A stretch of DNA of 64,000 nt from Cliona cf. orientalis (lineage: Eukaryota > Porifera > Demospongiae > Clionaida > Clionaidae): assembly GCA_963930775.1 (NCBI GenBank), contig OZ005702.1, forward strand, positions 6,014,001 through 6,078,000. The letters are read 5' to 3'. Shown piece by piece: positions 11,600 to 21,802 of this stretch (position 1 is its first letter; every line of letters begins with the position of its first letter). Both the position numbers and the translations under genes were made by a program. The notes beneath the pieces were generated by a model, which did not search any database, was not told where the DNA came from, and worked only from the letters and a program-made list of their open reading frames with translations.

Positions 11600-11765
11600 A
11601 TGCAGATAATTGCTGTGGACAGAATAAAAACAATACCATGATGCAATACCAGATGTGGAGAATGATGATAAGGATGCATCATTCTACGACCATGTATGAG
11701 GGCAGAATAATCGCCACTTGTATACCTATAGATATATTTCTGCAGCGAGTGAAGTTCGTGCATAC
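11600..11765 (+). pseudogene. Transposase fragment (NMMQYxMWR type)
   Basis: Encodes TMMQYQMWRMM in a context matching 36570-36720, where the preceding residues read HAENCCGQNKNN. The HxxNCxGQNKN...MMQYxMWR signature marks an RNase H-fold transposase type I know as DUF7869-like (recall). Only this short block survives. Confidence 0.4.
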
Positions 11766-12183
11766 TGTAGGTAACCCACGGCTTTCGTTTACCTTACCGC
11801 TAATTCTGTACCGTAAGTTTCAAGTGCATTGGTTCCAAATAGAGTATATGCACCAACAAATACTACTCAGCACTGCTTAACCACAATGTAAAAGTAAAAA
11901 TGTTAAAAAAAAAACAAAGCCAGAACCCATAATTAAGCACTTTCGCAGATTGGACCTGATAGCGTACCAGTTCACTTGGGTGGGGCTCTCAAGGATATCA
12001 GATACACCAATTAAGGGAGTTTTCATCCCAAAATTAGGATAAAAATTCCAACTTCCATGAGTACATTTAAAATGGAGTTATTTACTGAAGCTACCATACA
12101 CAGAGTAAGTCATTATTAACGTGGTAGGGATACCAATAGTCAATGCAGCACTATAAAGAGTGTTATGAAGGGAGGTATATATG
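11766..12183. repeat. Repeat block shared with 13250-13500 and 15430-15500
   Basis: The segment from 'gcgagtgaagttcgt' through 'cagattggacctg' recurs at 13245-13480 with small differences, and its end again at 15440-15500. No coding frame survives. Confidence 0.5.
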
Positions 12184-12288
12184 CCAGGTAATAATGATCT
12201 GAAAGCCATAGTGGTCCATCACAGAGGAACACCGTATGGTGGACACTACACAACCTTCATCAGGCAGAAGAGTGATAAGACAGCTTGA
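12184..12288 (+). pseudogene. USP-type deubiquitinase His-box fragment
   Basis: The frame reads LKAIVVHHRGTPYGGHYTTF followed by IRQKSDK. This fits the histidine box of ubiquitin-specific proteases (peptidase C19), whose catalytic His lies in the GGHY motif. The Cys box and most of the roughly 300-residue domain are missing, so this is a fragment. It is followed by transposase-like scraps (12317-12420 resembles the LHERTLTQNEK repeat at 22760). Confidence 0.5.
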
Positions 12289-12316
12289 TCATGTCAAAGT
12301 AGATGGTGCAGTGGAG

Positions 12317-12560
12317 AATCCTTACAGAATAAGCTCCATGAGCGACTTCTCACTCAAAATGAGAAGCACGAGGTAAATATCTGTTCGAACATATTGGGTG
12401 ACTCCTTGGAGGAACGGCTCAGTCCGTTTCAATCTAGTTTCCGGCGAGACTTGAAACTAGTGCTGGAGGCGGCAGGAGTCGAGGGGGTGAAACTTCTCAT
12501 CTCCGATGATTCGAGATTTATAAAGACAGTGATCAATCCCATGCAGCAGTTACGTTAGAT
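12317..12560 (+). pseudogene. Open fragment resembling the 22.8 kb tandem repeat peptide
   Basis: Reads NKLHERLLTQNEKHEVNICS then NILGD, matching the repeated peptide at 22760-22960. It continues FQSSFRRDLKLVLEAAGVEG and NPMQQLR before a stop. The second half is unlike the tandem copies. I do not recognise its family. Confidence 0.35.
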
Positions 12561-13530
12561 ACAACAGCTGAAATATGTACACTGTCACCAAGTAAGACCG
12601 ACTTCCCAAAGTCTGAATTATCCAAATTAAACACCACTAAGGAGACATATCAGCATATATATTATAGTAACACTAACCCTAATTCTAATCCAATGGATAT
12701 TGAGTATTTCAGAAAGCCACGTAGAAGACTTAGATAATCCCATGACATGGAGTTTAATAATTATAACAAATCAATTTTTGAACACAAGTACCAACAATTA
12801 TCATATCATAGGTAATAGTACGCAAATAATGAAAATAATATAGCCAGCCAGGTTTCCAAACCATTGCTGAGCAAGAACATGTCCAATTGACAGTGATGTA
12901 TTTATCATATTAACTGCCCGATATACTTGAACATCAATTAATAGTCGTAAAGGGGAAACCCAATTCGACCAACAGCATGTTTTGTAAATGGGTCAATGAA
13001 GTGTTGCTCCCAAACAAAGTCCTTGACTATCCAGTTTACCAATCCTATTTATTCCATGAGCCAAGTTCTACACTCATCGCAGACTCAGTTTGTGTTTTGA
13101 TAAGTTCTTTGTATGAATCATTGATAGTGAAGAAGAAACATTTCTTGTGGTAGCAGTCACATTTAGTCGGCAGTCTTGACATAAAATTAACTTACACTAC
13201 ACTATCACATATCACATATCACTCACATATCACATACATTGAGCGAGTGAAGTTCGTACATACTGCAAATAGCCCTCAGCTTTTATTTACCTTTCCGCTG
13301 ATTAAGTACTGTAGTTTCAAGTGCATTGGTTCCAACAAGAGTTTATGCACCAACAAACAACATTATCAAACTACTCTGTACTGCTAACGATGATGTAAAT
13401 GTAAAAATATTAAAGAAAAAGCAAAGCCAGAACCCATAATTAAAATCGCAGATTGGACCTGCTGGCCTACCAGTTTACTTGGCAGAAAATATCTCGAGAG
13501 ATTAAAAGTTCCCTCCACGAGTTTGTAATC
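12561..13530. repeat. Repeat mosaic
   Basis: 12560-12790 is a copy of the KTDFPKSELS family. 12800-12945 matches 430-545, and 13245-13500 matches 11750-11970. No gene is supported in the rest. Confidence 0.5.
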
Positions 13531-13830
13531 GAACCTGTTGGCGAAAATGTTTGAGATGCTTAGTCATCTCACCAGATTCTACCTAGTCTCGGACTCAGAG
13601 CCTTGCCCATCACACTACTCATCAAAAACTACAATAGATACCCTGGACTACGTATCTAGGTTGCATTCAGAGAGGCAGCCGCCACAGTATGTCTCTCCGT
13701 GTGAAGAGAGAAAGAAGAGAGAGGTGGCTCATAGGAAATTACTCCAAGTGCATCCCAATATAGTGCTGACGAGATCTTCGACGAGGAACGTGCGTCACTG
13801 TGAATTCGAATTCTGGGCAGACATGATATT

Positions 13831-14243
13831 ATGATGATATCCAAAGACGTGTTGGACACTGATGACGAAGCTGTCGATCCCTCGTTCGACAGTAGTCTGA
13901 GGTCTGATGTGGAGCATCTGCAAGACAGCTTTTGTGACAATTGGATTTCACACCTCGAGAGAGAAGCCAGGGTATCTTTAGGTTTGTTCTTGTGTTTCCA
14001 GCTCTCGAAGCATTTTGATCTTGGGGACACCAAACTTGCTGGAATGATGGTGGGAAGGTCAGACAAGACTGTGCGCGAATGGAGGAAGCACTTTGTGGAG
14101 GAAGGAGAGATCCCTGAAAGTAAGCAGGGTAAACACCAACGGTAGGGTGTGCTGTGGTCGGATGAGAGCCTCAACAGGAAAGCTATGCAGTACATTAGAG
14201 GCAGTGCTTGTGTAAAGGGAAAGCCTAACCTTACTGTATACAT
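13831..14243 (+). mobile_element. N-terminal part of an IS630/Tc1-like DDE transposase
   Basis: The frame runs VLDTDDEAVDPSFDSSLR, then a helix-turn-helix segment LAGMMVGRSDKTVREWRKHF and EEGEIPESKQGKHQR. A single stop (TAG, 14143-14145) interrupts it, after which the frame continues GVLWSDESLNRKAMQYIRG to 14243. The order (acidic head, HTH DNA-binding domain, start of the catalytic part) matches transposases whose C-terminal end is preserved at 35126-35602. The catalytic aspartates are not all present here. A basic N-terminal peptide typical of the same proteins (PPKTKRQKQL) occurs at 28367-28410. Dead, dispersed fragments. Confidence 0.55.
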
Positions 14244-14645
14244 ATATTATTACTATACTGTCGCGGATACAGTACATTTATAACAATATGATACACCAAG
14301 GTAATGATGCTGTCATTGAGAAATAAGTTTTCTATCATGATTGATCATGGCACCATAGTAATTATCTAAGATGGCAGAAAGACTACACAATGCTCACCAT
14401 CCAGAGGGGTGCAAAGAGTAAGTAGTAATACACATGACAAAATGGTGATAAGTCATAGGATCTGTGAACTAGGAGCTCAAACCAAGTGAAGAGCAACACT
14501 CTGATTCAAACAAATTAATGACGATAAAACAGCTCGAGGGCCATGAAGGAGCTCTTCTGACAATACTGGTGCAGGTGGGGCAGGCTTTCCGGATCAAATA
14601 AAAAGAATTTCATTTAGCAAAGACCACACTGGTCAGTGATCAGAA
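14244..14645. repeat. Repeat block shared with 7170-7370
   Basis: 14240-14445 is nearly identical to 7170-7370. 14560-14645 leads into the DNAJC9-like fragment as at 2095-2168. No gene. Confidence 0.5.
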
Positions 14646-15174
14646 TCACTTACTAGACAGGCCAGAATCGAAAAAGCCATCCAATTTTTCCTCTCTCGAC
14701 TGCTATCTTGCCTTGATCAACGCCTTCAGACCATCTTCACCCTCATTTGGTATGCGCATGTGGAATGTATATGCGCAAAACCATATTTCATCGTTTAAAA
14801 AAAATTATAGTTACTTGGATCCCCTTTCCATTTCTCTTGGTGCCTCGTCGACCTCCTTAGCTTCTGCATTATGTTTTCTCTTTCTTGCCTTTCTTTTAGA
14901 CTTCTTCTCGCTAGTAAAGGAGGGAAATGCCGGGACAGACCCTTCCTCTATCCAGCCTTCTATTAGTTCACGAAAGCGTGATTCGTCGTCAATAGTGGCA
15001 CACAAAACCTGATAATACATGAAGAGCAAGAGCCAAGAGGTATTTGAAACTAGAACTAGGCTACAAATAGAGCCTCGCTACATACCTCTTCTAAAATGAC
15101 ATCCACATTTCCCTCTGAATCAATATAAGCAGGCTTCAGCGTTTCTTTTTCCTCCTCTGATCCCTTGTGCATGG
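14646..15174 (-). pseudogene. DNAJC9-like gene, last three exons
   Basis: Minus-strand exons with intact splice signals. Exon A (about 15174-15086) encodes KGSEEEKETLKPAYIDSEGN and VDVILEE, ending at a GT donor. Exon B (15008-14815) starts after an AG and encodes LCATIDDESRFRELIEGW, VPAFPSFTSEKKSKRKARK and an AKEVDEAPREM helix. Exon C (about 14743-14646) encodes GEDGLKALIKAR, then a TAG at 14703-14705, then QSREEKLDGFFDSGLSSK. This is the order of DNAJC9 downstream of its J domain; DNAJC9 is a histone and HSP70 co-chaperone. No J domain is visible nearby on this strand, so the 5' part is missing or outside. The TAG removes about 19 residues relative to the copy at 2169-2478. Confidence 0.65.
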
Positions 15175-15650
15175 TGCATTGATCAAAGATTCATAACACA
15201 TGCATAACTGTGACTGTAGAACTTCTATCTGACATCTTTCAACCACAGGTTCAGTTTTATAGTTTGTATTTATAGTTTAATATGCAATTCTAGCGAGACA
15301 ACTAACAAAATAAAACATTAAATTACAACATTCTACTGTTGTTGGCCATGATGTGTTTGAAGATTTGAATGTATTCGCCATATCAAATGTAGGTGAAGTA
15401 GCCCTCATTATTCACAACAATGGATCAATATCCGTACTTAAACATTTTTGCAGATTGGACCTGCTAGCGTACCAGTTCACTTGGGTGGAGCTCTCAAGGA
15501 TGACTTGGTAGCCAATGCCACGTGTATTATACTAAAACTACTGTAGCATCCTGCAATTCCCTCACACCTGGTCCAGTATAATATTATGACAGTTGTATTT
15601 TTACACCAATATCTATATAGCACCCCAATTGGAAAGAGTCAGTACAGAGG
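15175..15650. repeat. No gene; start of an OTU-associated duplicated block
   Basis: 15440-15500 matches 11940-11995. From about 15490 the sequence parallels 21850-22030 and 27340-27530 ('gccacgtgtat', 'ctggtccagtataata'). 15180-15430 is AT-rich with no feature I can support. Confidence 0.45.
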
Positions 15651-16035
15651 GAGGACTGCAACAAGTTTCTACCTATACAGGATAGACAAAGAAAACTTAT
15701 AACTGATGATGGAAACTGCTTCTTCAGGGCATTGTCATACATTTTGTATGGCACCGAAGATTAACACAAGAAATTGAGAGTGACACTCACAGATTTCATT
15801 AAAGAGATATTCAAAGTTTGGAGTTTTGAAGCTGATTTTGAGAGACATGCAGACGCATCTACACTTTTCTCTTTTGTAGCTCAAGGGACATGAAGGGGCT
15901 CTTCTGACAATACTTATGCAGGTGGGGCAGGCTTTCCAGACCAGTACATTACTCAACGACTACTATGGGAAAATTAAAATGCTATCAATGTATGGAGCCA
16001 TATTCTATGACACTGAAGTGGAGGGGTAAGTCAAA
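15651..16035 (+). pseudogene. OTU cysteine-protease fragment, copy 1
   Basis: Contains DDGNCFFRALSYILYGTED, the catalytic Cys region of an OTU-family deubiquitinase. The second Asp replaces the Gly seen in the other copies (GDGNC). A TAA follows at the same place as in the copies at 22030 and 27540, then KVWSFEADFERHAD with a deletion. The catalytic His end is not identifiable. Inactive. Confidence 0.55.
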
Positions 16036-16082
16036 GATGGGAAGAAGTCGTGGATTTTGTTGATAAGTATGCATCTGTATGA

Positions 16083-16601
16083 TTGAATGGAGACACATAC
16101 AATTGCACTGTTCAAAACAGTGAGTGTGAAATCATTGTCAATCAGGCGGGGGAAGTGCGAGAATATATTTGCAGTCCTTTCCTGTTCGATCTTGCTCAGA
16201 ATGAGATCGCACCATCTGAAACAACTTTGCGAGGGTGGAGCAGCTTGTGGTTAACCTCCACTGGAGCACAGCCAATGTCAATCTTATCCTAGACAGTTCC
16301 CAAGATCTTCCAGTGTCTCATCGTATCAAAAGATGCAAAAACCATAATACCAACTAACATCGCCCCTGTACAACATCCTGGGCCTACATGGAAGAGCCGT
16401 TTGGAGCTACCTGATCATCCATGGGACCAAAGTAGGACCAATTCAGTGACTCCCATGACATTTCTATTCATGGAAACAAAGAATGTACAGTATCAGTCGC
16501 CAGCATCATCTGTTCAAACCTTAGCATCAGAAAGCACTATGCTACATCTCATTCGCTCTGGACAATGCGTTACACTGATCCATCTATCATTCTGCAGGTA
16601 A
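16083..16601 (+). pseudogene. Unrecognised coding-like stretch downstream of the OTU fragment
   Basis: Two frames (16083-16292 and 16401-16601) encode peptides with ordinary composition, for example NGDTYNCTVQNSECEIIVNQ and PDHPWDQSRTN. They follow the OTU fragment directly and could be remnants of its C-terminal region. About 16250-16350 is repeated at 2480-2570. No family recognised. Confidence 0.25.
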
Positions 16602-16992
16602 ATGGAAGGATAAACGAGATGTTTACTTTCTCTCCACCCTTTATCGTGATGAAACGGAAACCATTACCCGACGGGGAAGAGGAGGCAGTACCAAGTCCGT
16701 CAACAAAGATGAGCTGATACTTGTCTCCCCAATCCATGTGCAAATTGTCATCAGGTTTTCTAATGGCGTAGAGCAAGGAAATTGCCGATATGTATTGCTG
16801 TGACATGTACTCGTCATCTTCACGCTGATAAGGTAACAAATTCCTCATCGTTAACAATCCCAAAAAATAGCACGAGAGGTAAGTTGACCTAACAGCGTAG
16901 TCGAGGTCATCCCACTCAGTCTGGATATACTTATTGATATCATCATTTGGCCACCAAGCTATTTTCAATGGGGATTTCCAGTAGGCAGCCAT
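16570..16992 (-). CDS. Hypothetical protein, 140 aa, repeated family
   Basis: An ATG-initiated minus-strand frame of 140 codons. It contains WWPNDDINKYIQTEWDDLDY, a Cys/Leu-rich stretch, the motif LPYQREDDEYMSQQYIS, and a C-terminal KGGEKVNISFILPF that looks like beta strands. A paralogous piece at 33045-33272 on the same strand keeps WPDYDVQNYVQAEWDCLE and LPYQREDDEYMSEQYIS, so selection or recent duplication preserved this reading frame. No known domain recognised. It could be a small gene or part of a mobile-element protein. Length and start are uncertain; an acceptor-like site near the end might extend it. Confidence 0.4.
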   Translation of the reverse strand: MAAYWKSPLKIAWWPNDDINKYIQTEWDDLDYAVRSTYLSCYFLGLLTMRNLLPYQREDDEYMSQQYISAISLLYAIRKPDDNLHMDWGDKYQLIFVDGLGTASSSPSGNGFRFITIKGGEKVNISFILPFTCRMIDGSV

Positions 16993-17206
16993 GTCTACAC
17001 GTAGGCCCTCAGCAAAGTACAGTACTTTTTTATGATGATGATGACGATTCAGATGAAGCTATAGTCATTCCAGAAATACCATAAGGATAGGGAGGGAGCC
17101 ATTTATTACATGAGGGCTTTTTGCAACTTGTGAATAGGCATGTTCTTATATTATTGCTGTAGCCATGAATATCAAGAATTGTTAATATATTTCTGAAGGG
17201 ACATAT

Positions 17207-17490
17207 AAAGGAACTCATCTCTTTTCAGTAGCATCCTGGTGACTACCCCACCCACTCACCTCGAGATGCTAACAATGGTGAGGCTGGCAGATTATGTGGG
17301 GGTGGACTACTTGGAAGCAGCTGCAAAGTGGCTGGATGTGGGGGTGCACAGCATCTTGAATGGAAATCCTGTAGCGAGTAGACCAGCGAGGGTGCTACTA
17401 AAGGGCCTGAGGGTATCTAAAGAGGGTAAATCCCATTGCCATCAAAGCTCGGTGAACTGCTCTCAAGCACAAATGATGAAAATATTATAG
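17207..17490 (+). pseudogene. BTB/Skp1-like fragment, copy 3
   Basis: Encodes KELISFQ, a stop, then EMLTMVRLADYVGVD, EAAAKWLDVGVHSILNGNP and VASRPARV. It then runs into unrelated sequence. The G motif that is expanded at 5261 has only five G here. The cysteine-rich half is absent, apart from a scrap at 18040-18095 (GVNYATEYENALPHRTP). Confidence 0.5.
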
Positions 17491-18569
17491 CTAAACAGGT
17501 TTCCAATAGTTACTCTATTAGGATTAAAAAAAGTAGATCGAGCATCAACGATTCATACTTTTAGCTGTGGCACTAAAAGTTCACTATATGGTATTCCGAG
17601 TACCTGGTGCATAAAAATGAAGTTAGACTGACTTTTATACTAGGCTACTACATACAAAATTGCTATTATGAGATATGTGGAACAATGATTTATACCTATC
17701 ACAGGACCAACCCATTAGTGAAACTGCTGTCAGAGCAAGAAGTACCCAAGAGCGTTGAATCAATTCTATGATTCCGGTAGCTTGCATTCAAAAACATCAC
17801 GCCCAAACGATTAGAATTGACTCATACAGTGTCAGCAGTGGAAATACAACCTAACTACCCGTATCAGACAAACATTATTTTAAATAAAACTTAAATATCT
17901 GAAATAGTGTAAAGCACTAGTGGACAAGAAGCATATCAGGAATATTTGTAACTCGTAAATGAGTTTTTTTTATGTTGTTGCCATGATTGGTGAAAAACCT
18001 TCATCACCATCAAGGGAAGCTTCCCTGACTCATTACGAGGGGGTTAACTATGCCACAGAGTACGAGAATGCACTACCTCACCGCACACCTTAGCAAAATT
18101 GAGACATAACTTCCATGCAAATTAAACTGGCTAAGCTATAGTGAAGTGCTTCATTCCTTATTTCAAAGCGTTCACAAAAACACAGCTAAACATGCTGCAG
18201 ATGTGTAGAAAAGCTTGATAGGCAACAAGAAAGAGAAAGGAAGTAAGCTAGTTTGATACTTTTTTTTTTAATTTCACTGTATGATCTAACGCAGGCTAAA
18301 GGAAGTAGACAGAAGTCTTAGAAAAATCTGACAATATAGAAAGTATTATTGCAATGTGAGCTGCACAGCTGGAGCTGTTCCTTGAATTTCAGTATTATAA
18401 TATTAACAAGAAAAAAGCATGAACACTGTTTCAAATGTGAGTATATATGATCGTTTGATATTAATTTTGATATTCATAGCACAAAGAGGATAAGGGAGCA
18501 TGCAACTCTTGTGTACGCCCGGGTGTACGTGACGTAATAAACTGATTCTTAACGATCATTCTATCACAG
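17491..18569. repeat. Repeat mosaic and possible upstream exons
   Basis: 17715-17800 matches 32845-32925. 18205-18238 may be an exon (reads VEKLDRQQERERK before a GTAAGC donor) of the gene that follows, but I could not link it in frame with certainty. The rest has no supported gene. Confidence 0.35.
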
Positions 18570-19314
18570 CTAGAGCAACAAAGTCAGGAGCTTGTCACCC
18601 TGAAAAAAAGTGTAAGAACATAATATGGTGGTTTTAATCAATCGAATGAACATAATTATTTCATTTTGTCCATTATATTATACAGCGGAAACGTATCAGA
18701 GCGGCACATGATCTGTAAGTTATATGTGGACATGCACAGCTCTAATCCAAGCAACAAACAGGGACTGCTCTCACTCACTTGTCTGCAGCCAGCACACACA
18801 AAAATGCCATGTTTTTTTTTCTCACCTATACTTACTTCACAGGCTCTCAATTAAGGCCGCAAAAGAGGAAAAACGTTTAAGCAGGAAATATAGAAAATTG
18901 AATCGAATAAAGTAAGTCAATTAACAATACTGCATTTTTGTGGATTTTTTATGTTTTGTTTAAATGCTTATACAGGGAAGATCGGGCCAAAACTATTCAG
19001 CAGGGTATGCATTAGACTAAAACAGTGTATGTTAGGAGGTCATTATTACAATAATATCGCACAATGCACACTTCAGTTGCCAAGGAGGTCCAAGATCTAA
19101 CTACTGCTAATAACGATCAATCCACAGTATTGACGAACACTAAAGAAATGATCAGCGATTGTGTGAGTTGGGATTTGACTATTTTAAATCAATTCTCTAT
19201 GATTCTCAGTTCATGATGCAGGATGCTTTAATTCAAGAGTACGAACAGAATCCAGAGTGTGAAGAAATCAACTCCTCTAGTTTACTTGACTTATTGACAT
19301 CTGTAAATAAATGA
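18570..19314 (+). CDS. Spliced gene of unknown function, basic/coiled-coil protein (3' part)
   Basis: Six small exons with consensus sites and consistent phases: 18570-18611, 18686-18714, 18843-18911, 18976-19004, 19077-19162, 19222-19314 (TGA). The product reads LEQQSQELVTLKKS, RKRIRAAHDL, LSIKAAKEEKRLSRKYRKLN, KEDRAKTIQQVAKEVQDLTT, a Thr/Asn-rich linker, and DALIQEYEQNPECEEINSSS ending LLDLLTSVNK. It is Lys/Arg-rich and helical, without the Asn-x-x-Ala...Arg signature of bZIP, so I do not name it. AATAAA occurs at about 19379. The 5' end is not established. A near copy of exon 3 lies downstream at 19533-19600. Confidence 0.5.
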
Positions 19315-19378
19315 TTGTTATTCCTTTCTTTAGCTGACTTTTATAATATTTCCCATCATCCCCTCCACCTATCACTAA

Positions 19379-19384
19379 ATAAAT
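19379..19384 (+). promoter_or_regulatory. Candidate polyadenylation signal
   Basis: AATAAA about 65 bases after the stop of the spliced gene ending at 19314. Position suits a 3'-end signal; not otherwise supported. Confidence 0.35.
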
Positions 19385-19487
19385 ATTACAGTGATGAAAT
19401 GATCATGAGAGGAATAATGATACACATAGATCATAATAATAGGCCGATGATTAGGTGATAATATAAAGAATGTAGTGACGCATAAAA

Positions 19488-19612
19488 ATGCCATGTTTTA
19501 ATTCTTATCACCTATACGTACTTGCTTCACAGGCTCTCAATTGAGGCCTCAAAGCAGACGACAATGTAAAGACAAAATTCAGGAAACTAAATCGGATCAA
19601 GTAAGTCAATTT
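19488..19612 (+). pseudogene. Duplicated exon copy (of 18843-18911)
   Basis: The intron end, AG, 68-base exon and 'gtaagtcaat' donor are all recognisable relatives of 18800-18920. One base is missing relative to the original 69-base exon and an in-frame stop appears, so inclusion would break the reading frame. Looks like a local tandem duplication of one exon. Confidence 0.5.
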
Positions 19613-20090
19613 GTAATAATAATGCTGCATTACAGTACAGCAATGCTACCGGGTACTCCTAATGGATATTATTAATGGATTAATGTTAAAAGGCATGGAC
19701 CCATCATGCAGTAATATGTATCCAGCTAGCACACAGTTATAGTCACACTGTAACCACAGGGTTTGCACTTAGCAAATATGCATGCAGTAGGTGGTTGATA
19801 GTGATGAAGTAGTTCTCTATATGGAATAAAATTAATTATTATTACCGTATAGTACACCACCTGTTCTCATTAGAAAAATTTATGATGCTACATTTTTTTG
19901 TCTTATGTAAAGTTAATGATTTCACAGTCGAGTGTACGCATGCACCACCTATAATTATGTATTAATACTATTGCATAGTGTGGACGGGCCCCCTGCACCT
20001 CAACGTTCACGTCGTGGGGCCTGAGAGCACATTGTTGAGAGACTGCACACAACTACAGAGGTTAGTCTCTGTCCAACCTCTGCTGTGTGC
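19613..20090. other. AT-rich intergenic stretch
   Basis: No coding frame, repeat relation or RNA structure that I can support. Confidence 0.4.
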
Positions 20091-20101
20091 AGTAAAGCAA
20101 T

Positions 20102-21569
20102 GTGTCTGGTGACTCCGCTTTAGCCTCTAACTATCGCCCAATTTCCATATTGCCCATCGTGAGTAAAGTGCTCGAACGCCATATCTATACACTTCTGTTC
20201 GACTTCCTGGTTACTAACTCTCCAATATCCCTTCACCAATGGGGATTCATGCCCAACCGCTCAACTGTTTCTGCCCTCTGCACACTGATTCACGACTGTC
20301 TGAAGTCACTCAATGATGGTAATGAGATCTGTTCGGTGTATTTCGACCTCCGCAAAGCGTTTGACACTGTACCCCACGTTCCTCTTCTGAATAAGCTAAC
20401 AAACCTTCAACTTGACAAACACGTGCTAACATGGATTCAAAGTTATCTTGCGAACAGATCACAAGTTGTTGCTGTAGGAGGGGATCAATCTTCTAGCGTG
20501 CCAGTTATCTCAGGGGTACCACAGGGGTCTGTCTTGGGACCCCTCCTCTTCCTCGTATACATCAACGATGTCACTTCTCTCATGTCTGCTCCTAGCAAAC
20601 TAACGCTATTTGCAGACGACATGACGCTCTACCGCACAATCTCCTCACCGGCAGACTACATCGTACTGCAGTCGGACATTACTGCCATTTCGACATGGGT
20701 GGCTGGCAACCACCTTCAACTTAACTCCAACAAATGCTGCTTCATGTTAATATCTCGTAAGCGTTTTTGTTCTATCCCACCACCAACTCTCTATATCGAT
20801 TCGAACACTGCTTTAACGCAAGTTAAGTCTGTCAAGTATCTGGGTATCCAACTAACATGTGATCTGTCGTGGTCATCTCATATAACCACCATTTGCTCTA
20901 AAACTCGCAGACTCATAGGTCTCTTGTATCGCCAGTTTCATCTTTGTGCGCCTGAAACTGCACTCAGACTGTACAAGACTTTTATTCGACCTCACCTCGA
21001 GTACGCGTCTGTCGTATGGGACCCATACCTTGCCAAGGACATCCAGTCTCTCGAACAAACACAAAAATTTGCTCTGCGCATGTGCTTCAGAGATTGGTCC
21101 TGCCCTTACCAACAGCTATTAGTTCAAGCAGAAACCCCATCACTTGCTGAGCGTCGTAAACAAGCAAAACTTTGCCATCTCTACAAAATCGTACATGGTT
21201 TGACAGATTGCCAGTCAGCTCCTGTCCAAGTCAAATCACCTGCCTACAACACTAGGCAGGTCACCGACTTCACACTAGAGAATATCAGAGCAAATACTTC
21301 TCAGTTTCTGTACTCTTTCTTTCCTCACTCCATCTCTTTATGGAATTCTCAATCTACAAATACTCAAACTGCCCTATCATTTTACACATTTAAACAGTTG
21401 TTATAATCCAAACTTGGCATAAATAATTTATGTTATTAATATAATATTATTTACCTCACTAGTTATTTGTATGGTGTCATGCCAGTATTAGCTTTAGCTA
21501 TTCATGTACACCACTGATGTATATTTTTCAAGCATCAGAAAATATTATAGACAAAAAAAAAAAAAAAAG
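20102..21569 (+). mobile_element. 5'-truncated non-LTR retrotransposon (LINE) with reverse transcriptase
   Basis: A 434-codon open frame with no ATG start begins mid-protein, so the element is 5'-truncated. Reverse transcriptase motifs appear in order: NYRPISILPIVSKVLER, QWGFMPNRSTVSAL, YFDLRKAFDTVPH (motif A Asp), SGVPQGSVLGPLLF (motif B), LFADDMTLY (motif C Asp pair), VKYLGIQLTCDLSW (motif E). A thumb-like region HLEYASVVWDPYLAKDIQSL follows. The frame ends at 21406, followed by an AT-rich 3' UTR and an A-run at about 21553-21569. The arrangement suits CR1/L2/Jockey-type LINEs; clade not resolved. The endonuclease is missing. The undamaged frame suggests a recent insertion. Flanking sequence after the A-run matches 27057 onward. 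Confidence 0.85.
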
Positions 21570-21802
21570 GTATACATAAACAGACACATGAGTATTGACA
21601 CCATCTCCATTTCCATTGGCATACATGCTGATACACATCTTGTATCCTTTTGGACTGGTATAGAATGCTGGGCTGTAGATCTTATCACGTAAAGTCTTAT
21701 GCTGATTAAAGCTGGTGAATTATATATCACTGACATTTCCCTAGACTGTGCTTGAATGTTCTCAATTTCAATCTGTCGCTGACTAACGGTGTCCACTGCC
21801 AA
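21570..21802 (-). pseudogene. MATH (TRAF-C) N-terminal fragment cut by the LINE
   Basis: Minus-strand sequence parallel to 27057-27300, encoding the MATH strands EIENIQAQSREMSVIY and, shifted, the segment with SPKGYKM in the better copy. It stops at the A-tail of the LINE, so the element interrupts or borders this pseudogene. Confidence 0.5.

Noticed and set aside
12400..12560. Possible dynein heavy-chain similarity (FRRDLKLVLEAAGVEG)
   Set aside because: Too short and the flanking residues do not follow the dynein pattern; left unassigned.
13656..14243. 195-codon minus-strand frame
   Set aside because: Antisense of the HTH transposase and repeat family; no domain sense on the minus strand.
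18570..19314. Calling the spliced gene a bZIP transcription factor
   Set aside because: It is basic and helical but lacks the conserved Asn/Arg basic-region signature and a clear leucine heptad.
21553..21569. A-run as an ordinary microsatellite
   Set aside because: It directly follows the LINE 3' UTR and marks the junction with sequence paralogous to 27057, so it is best read as the element's tail.
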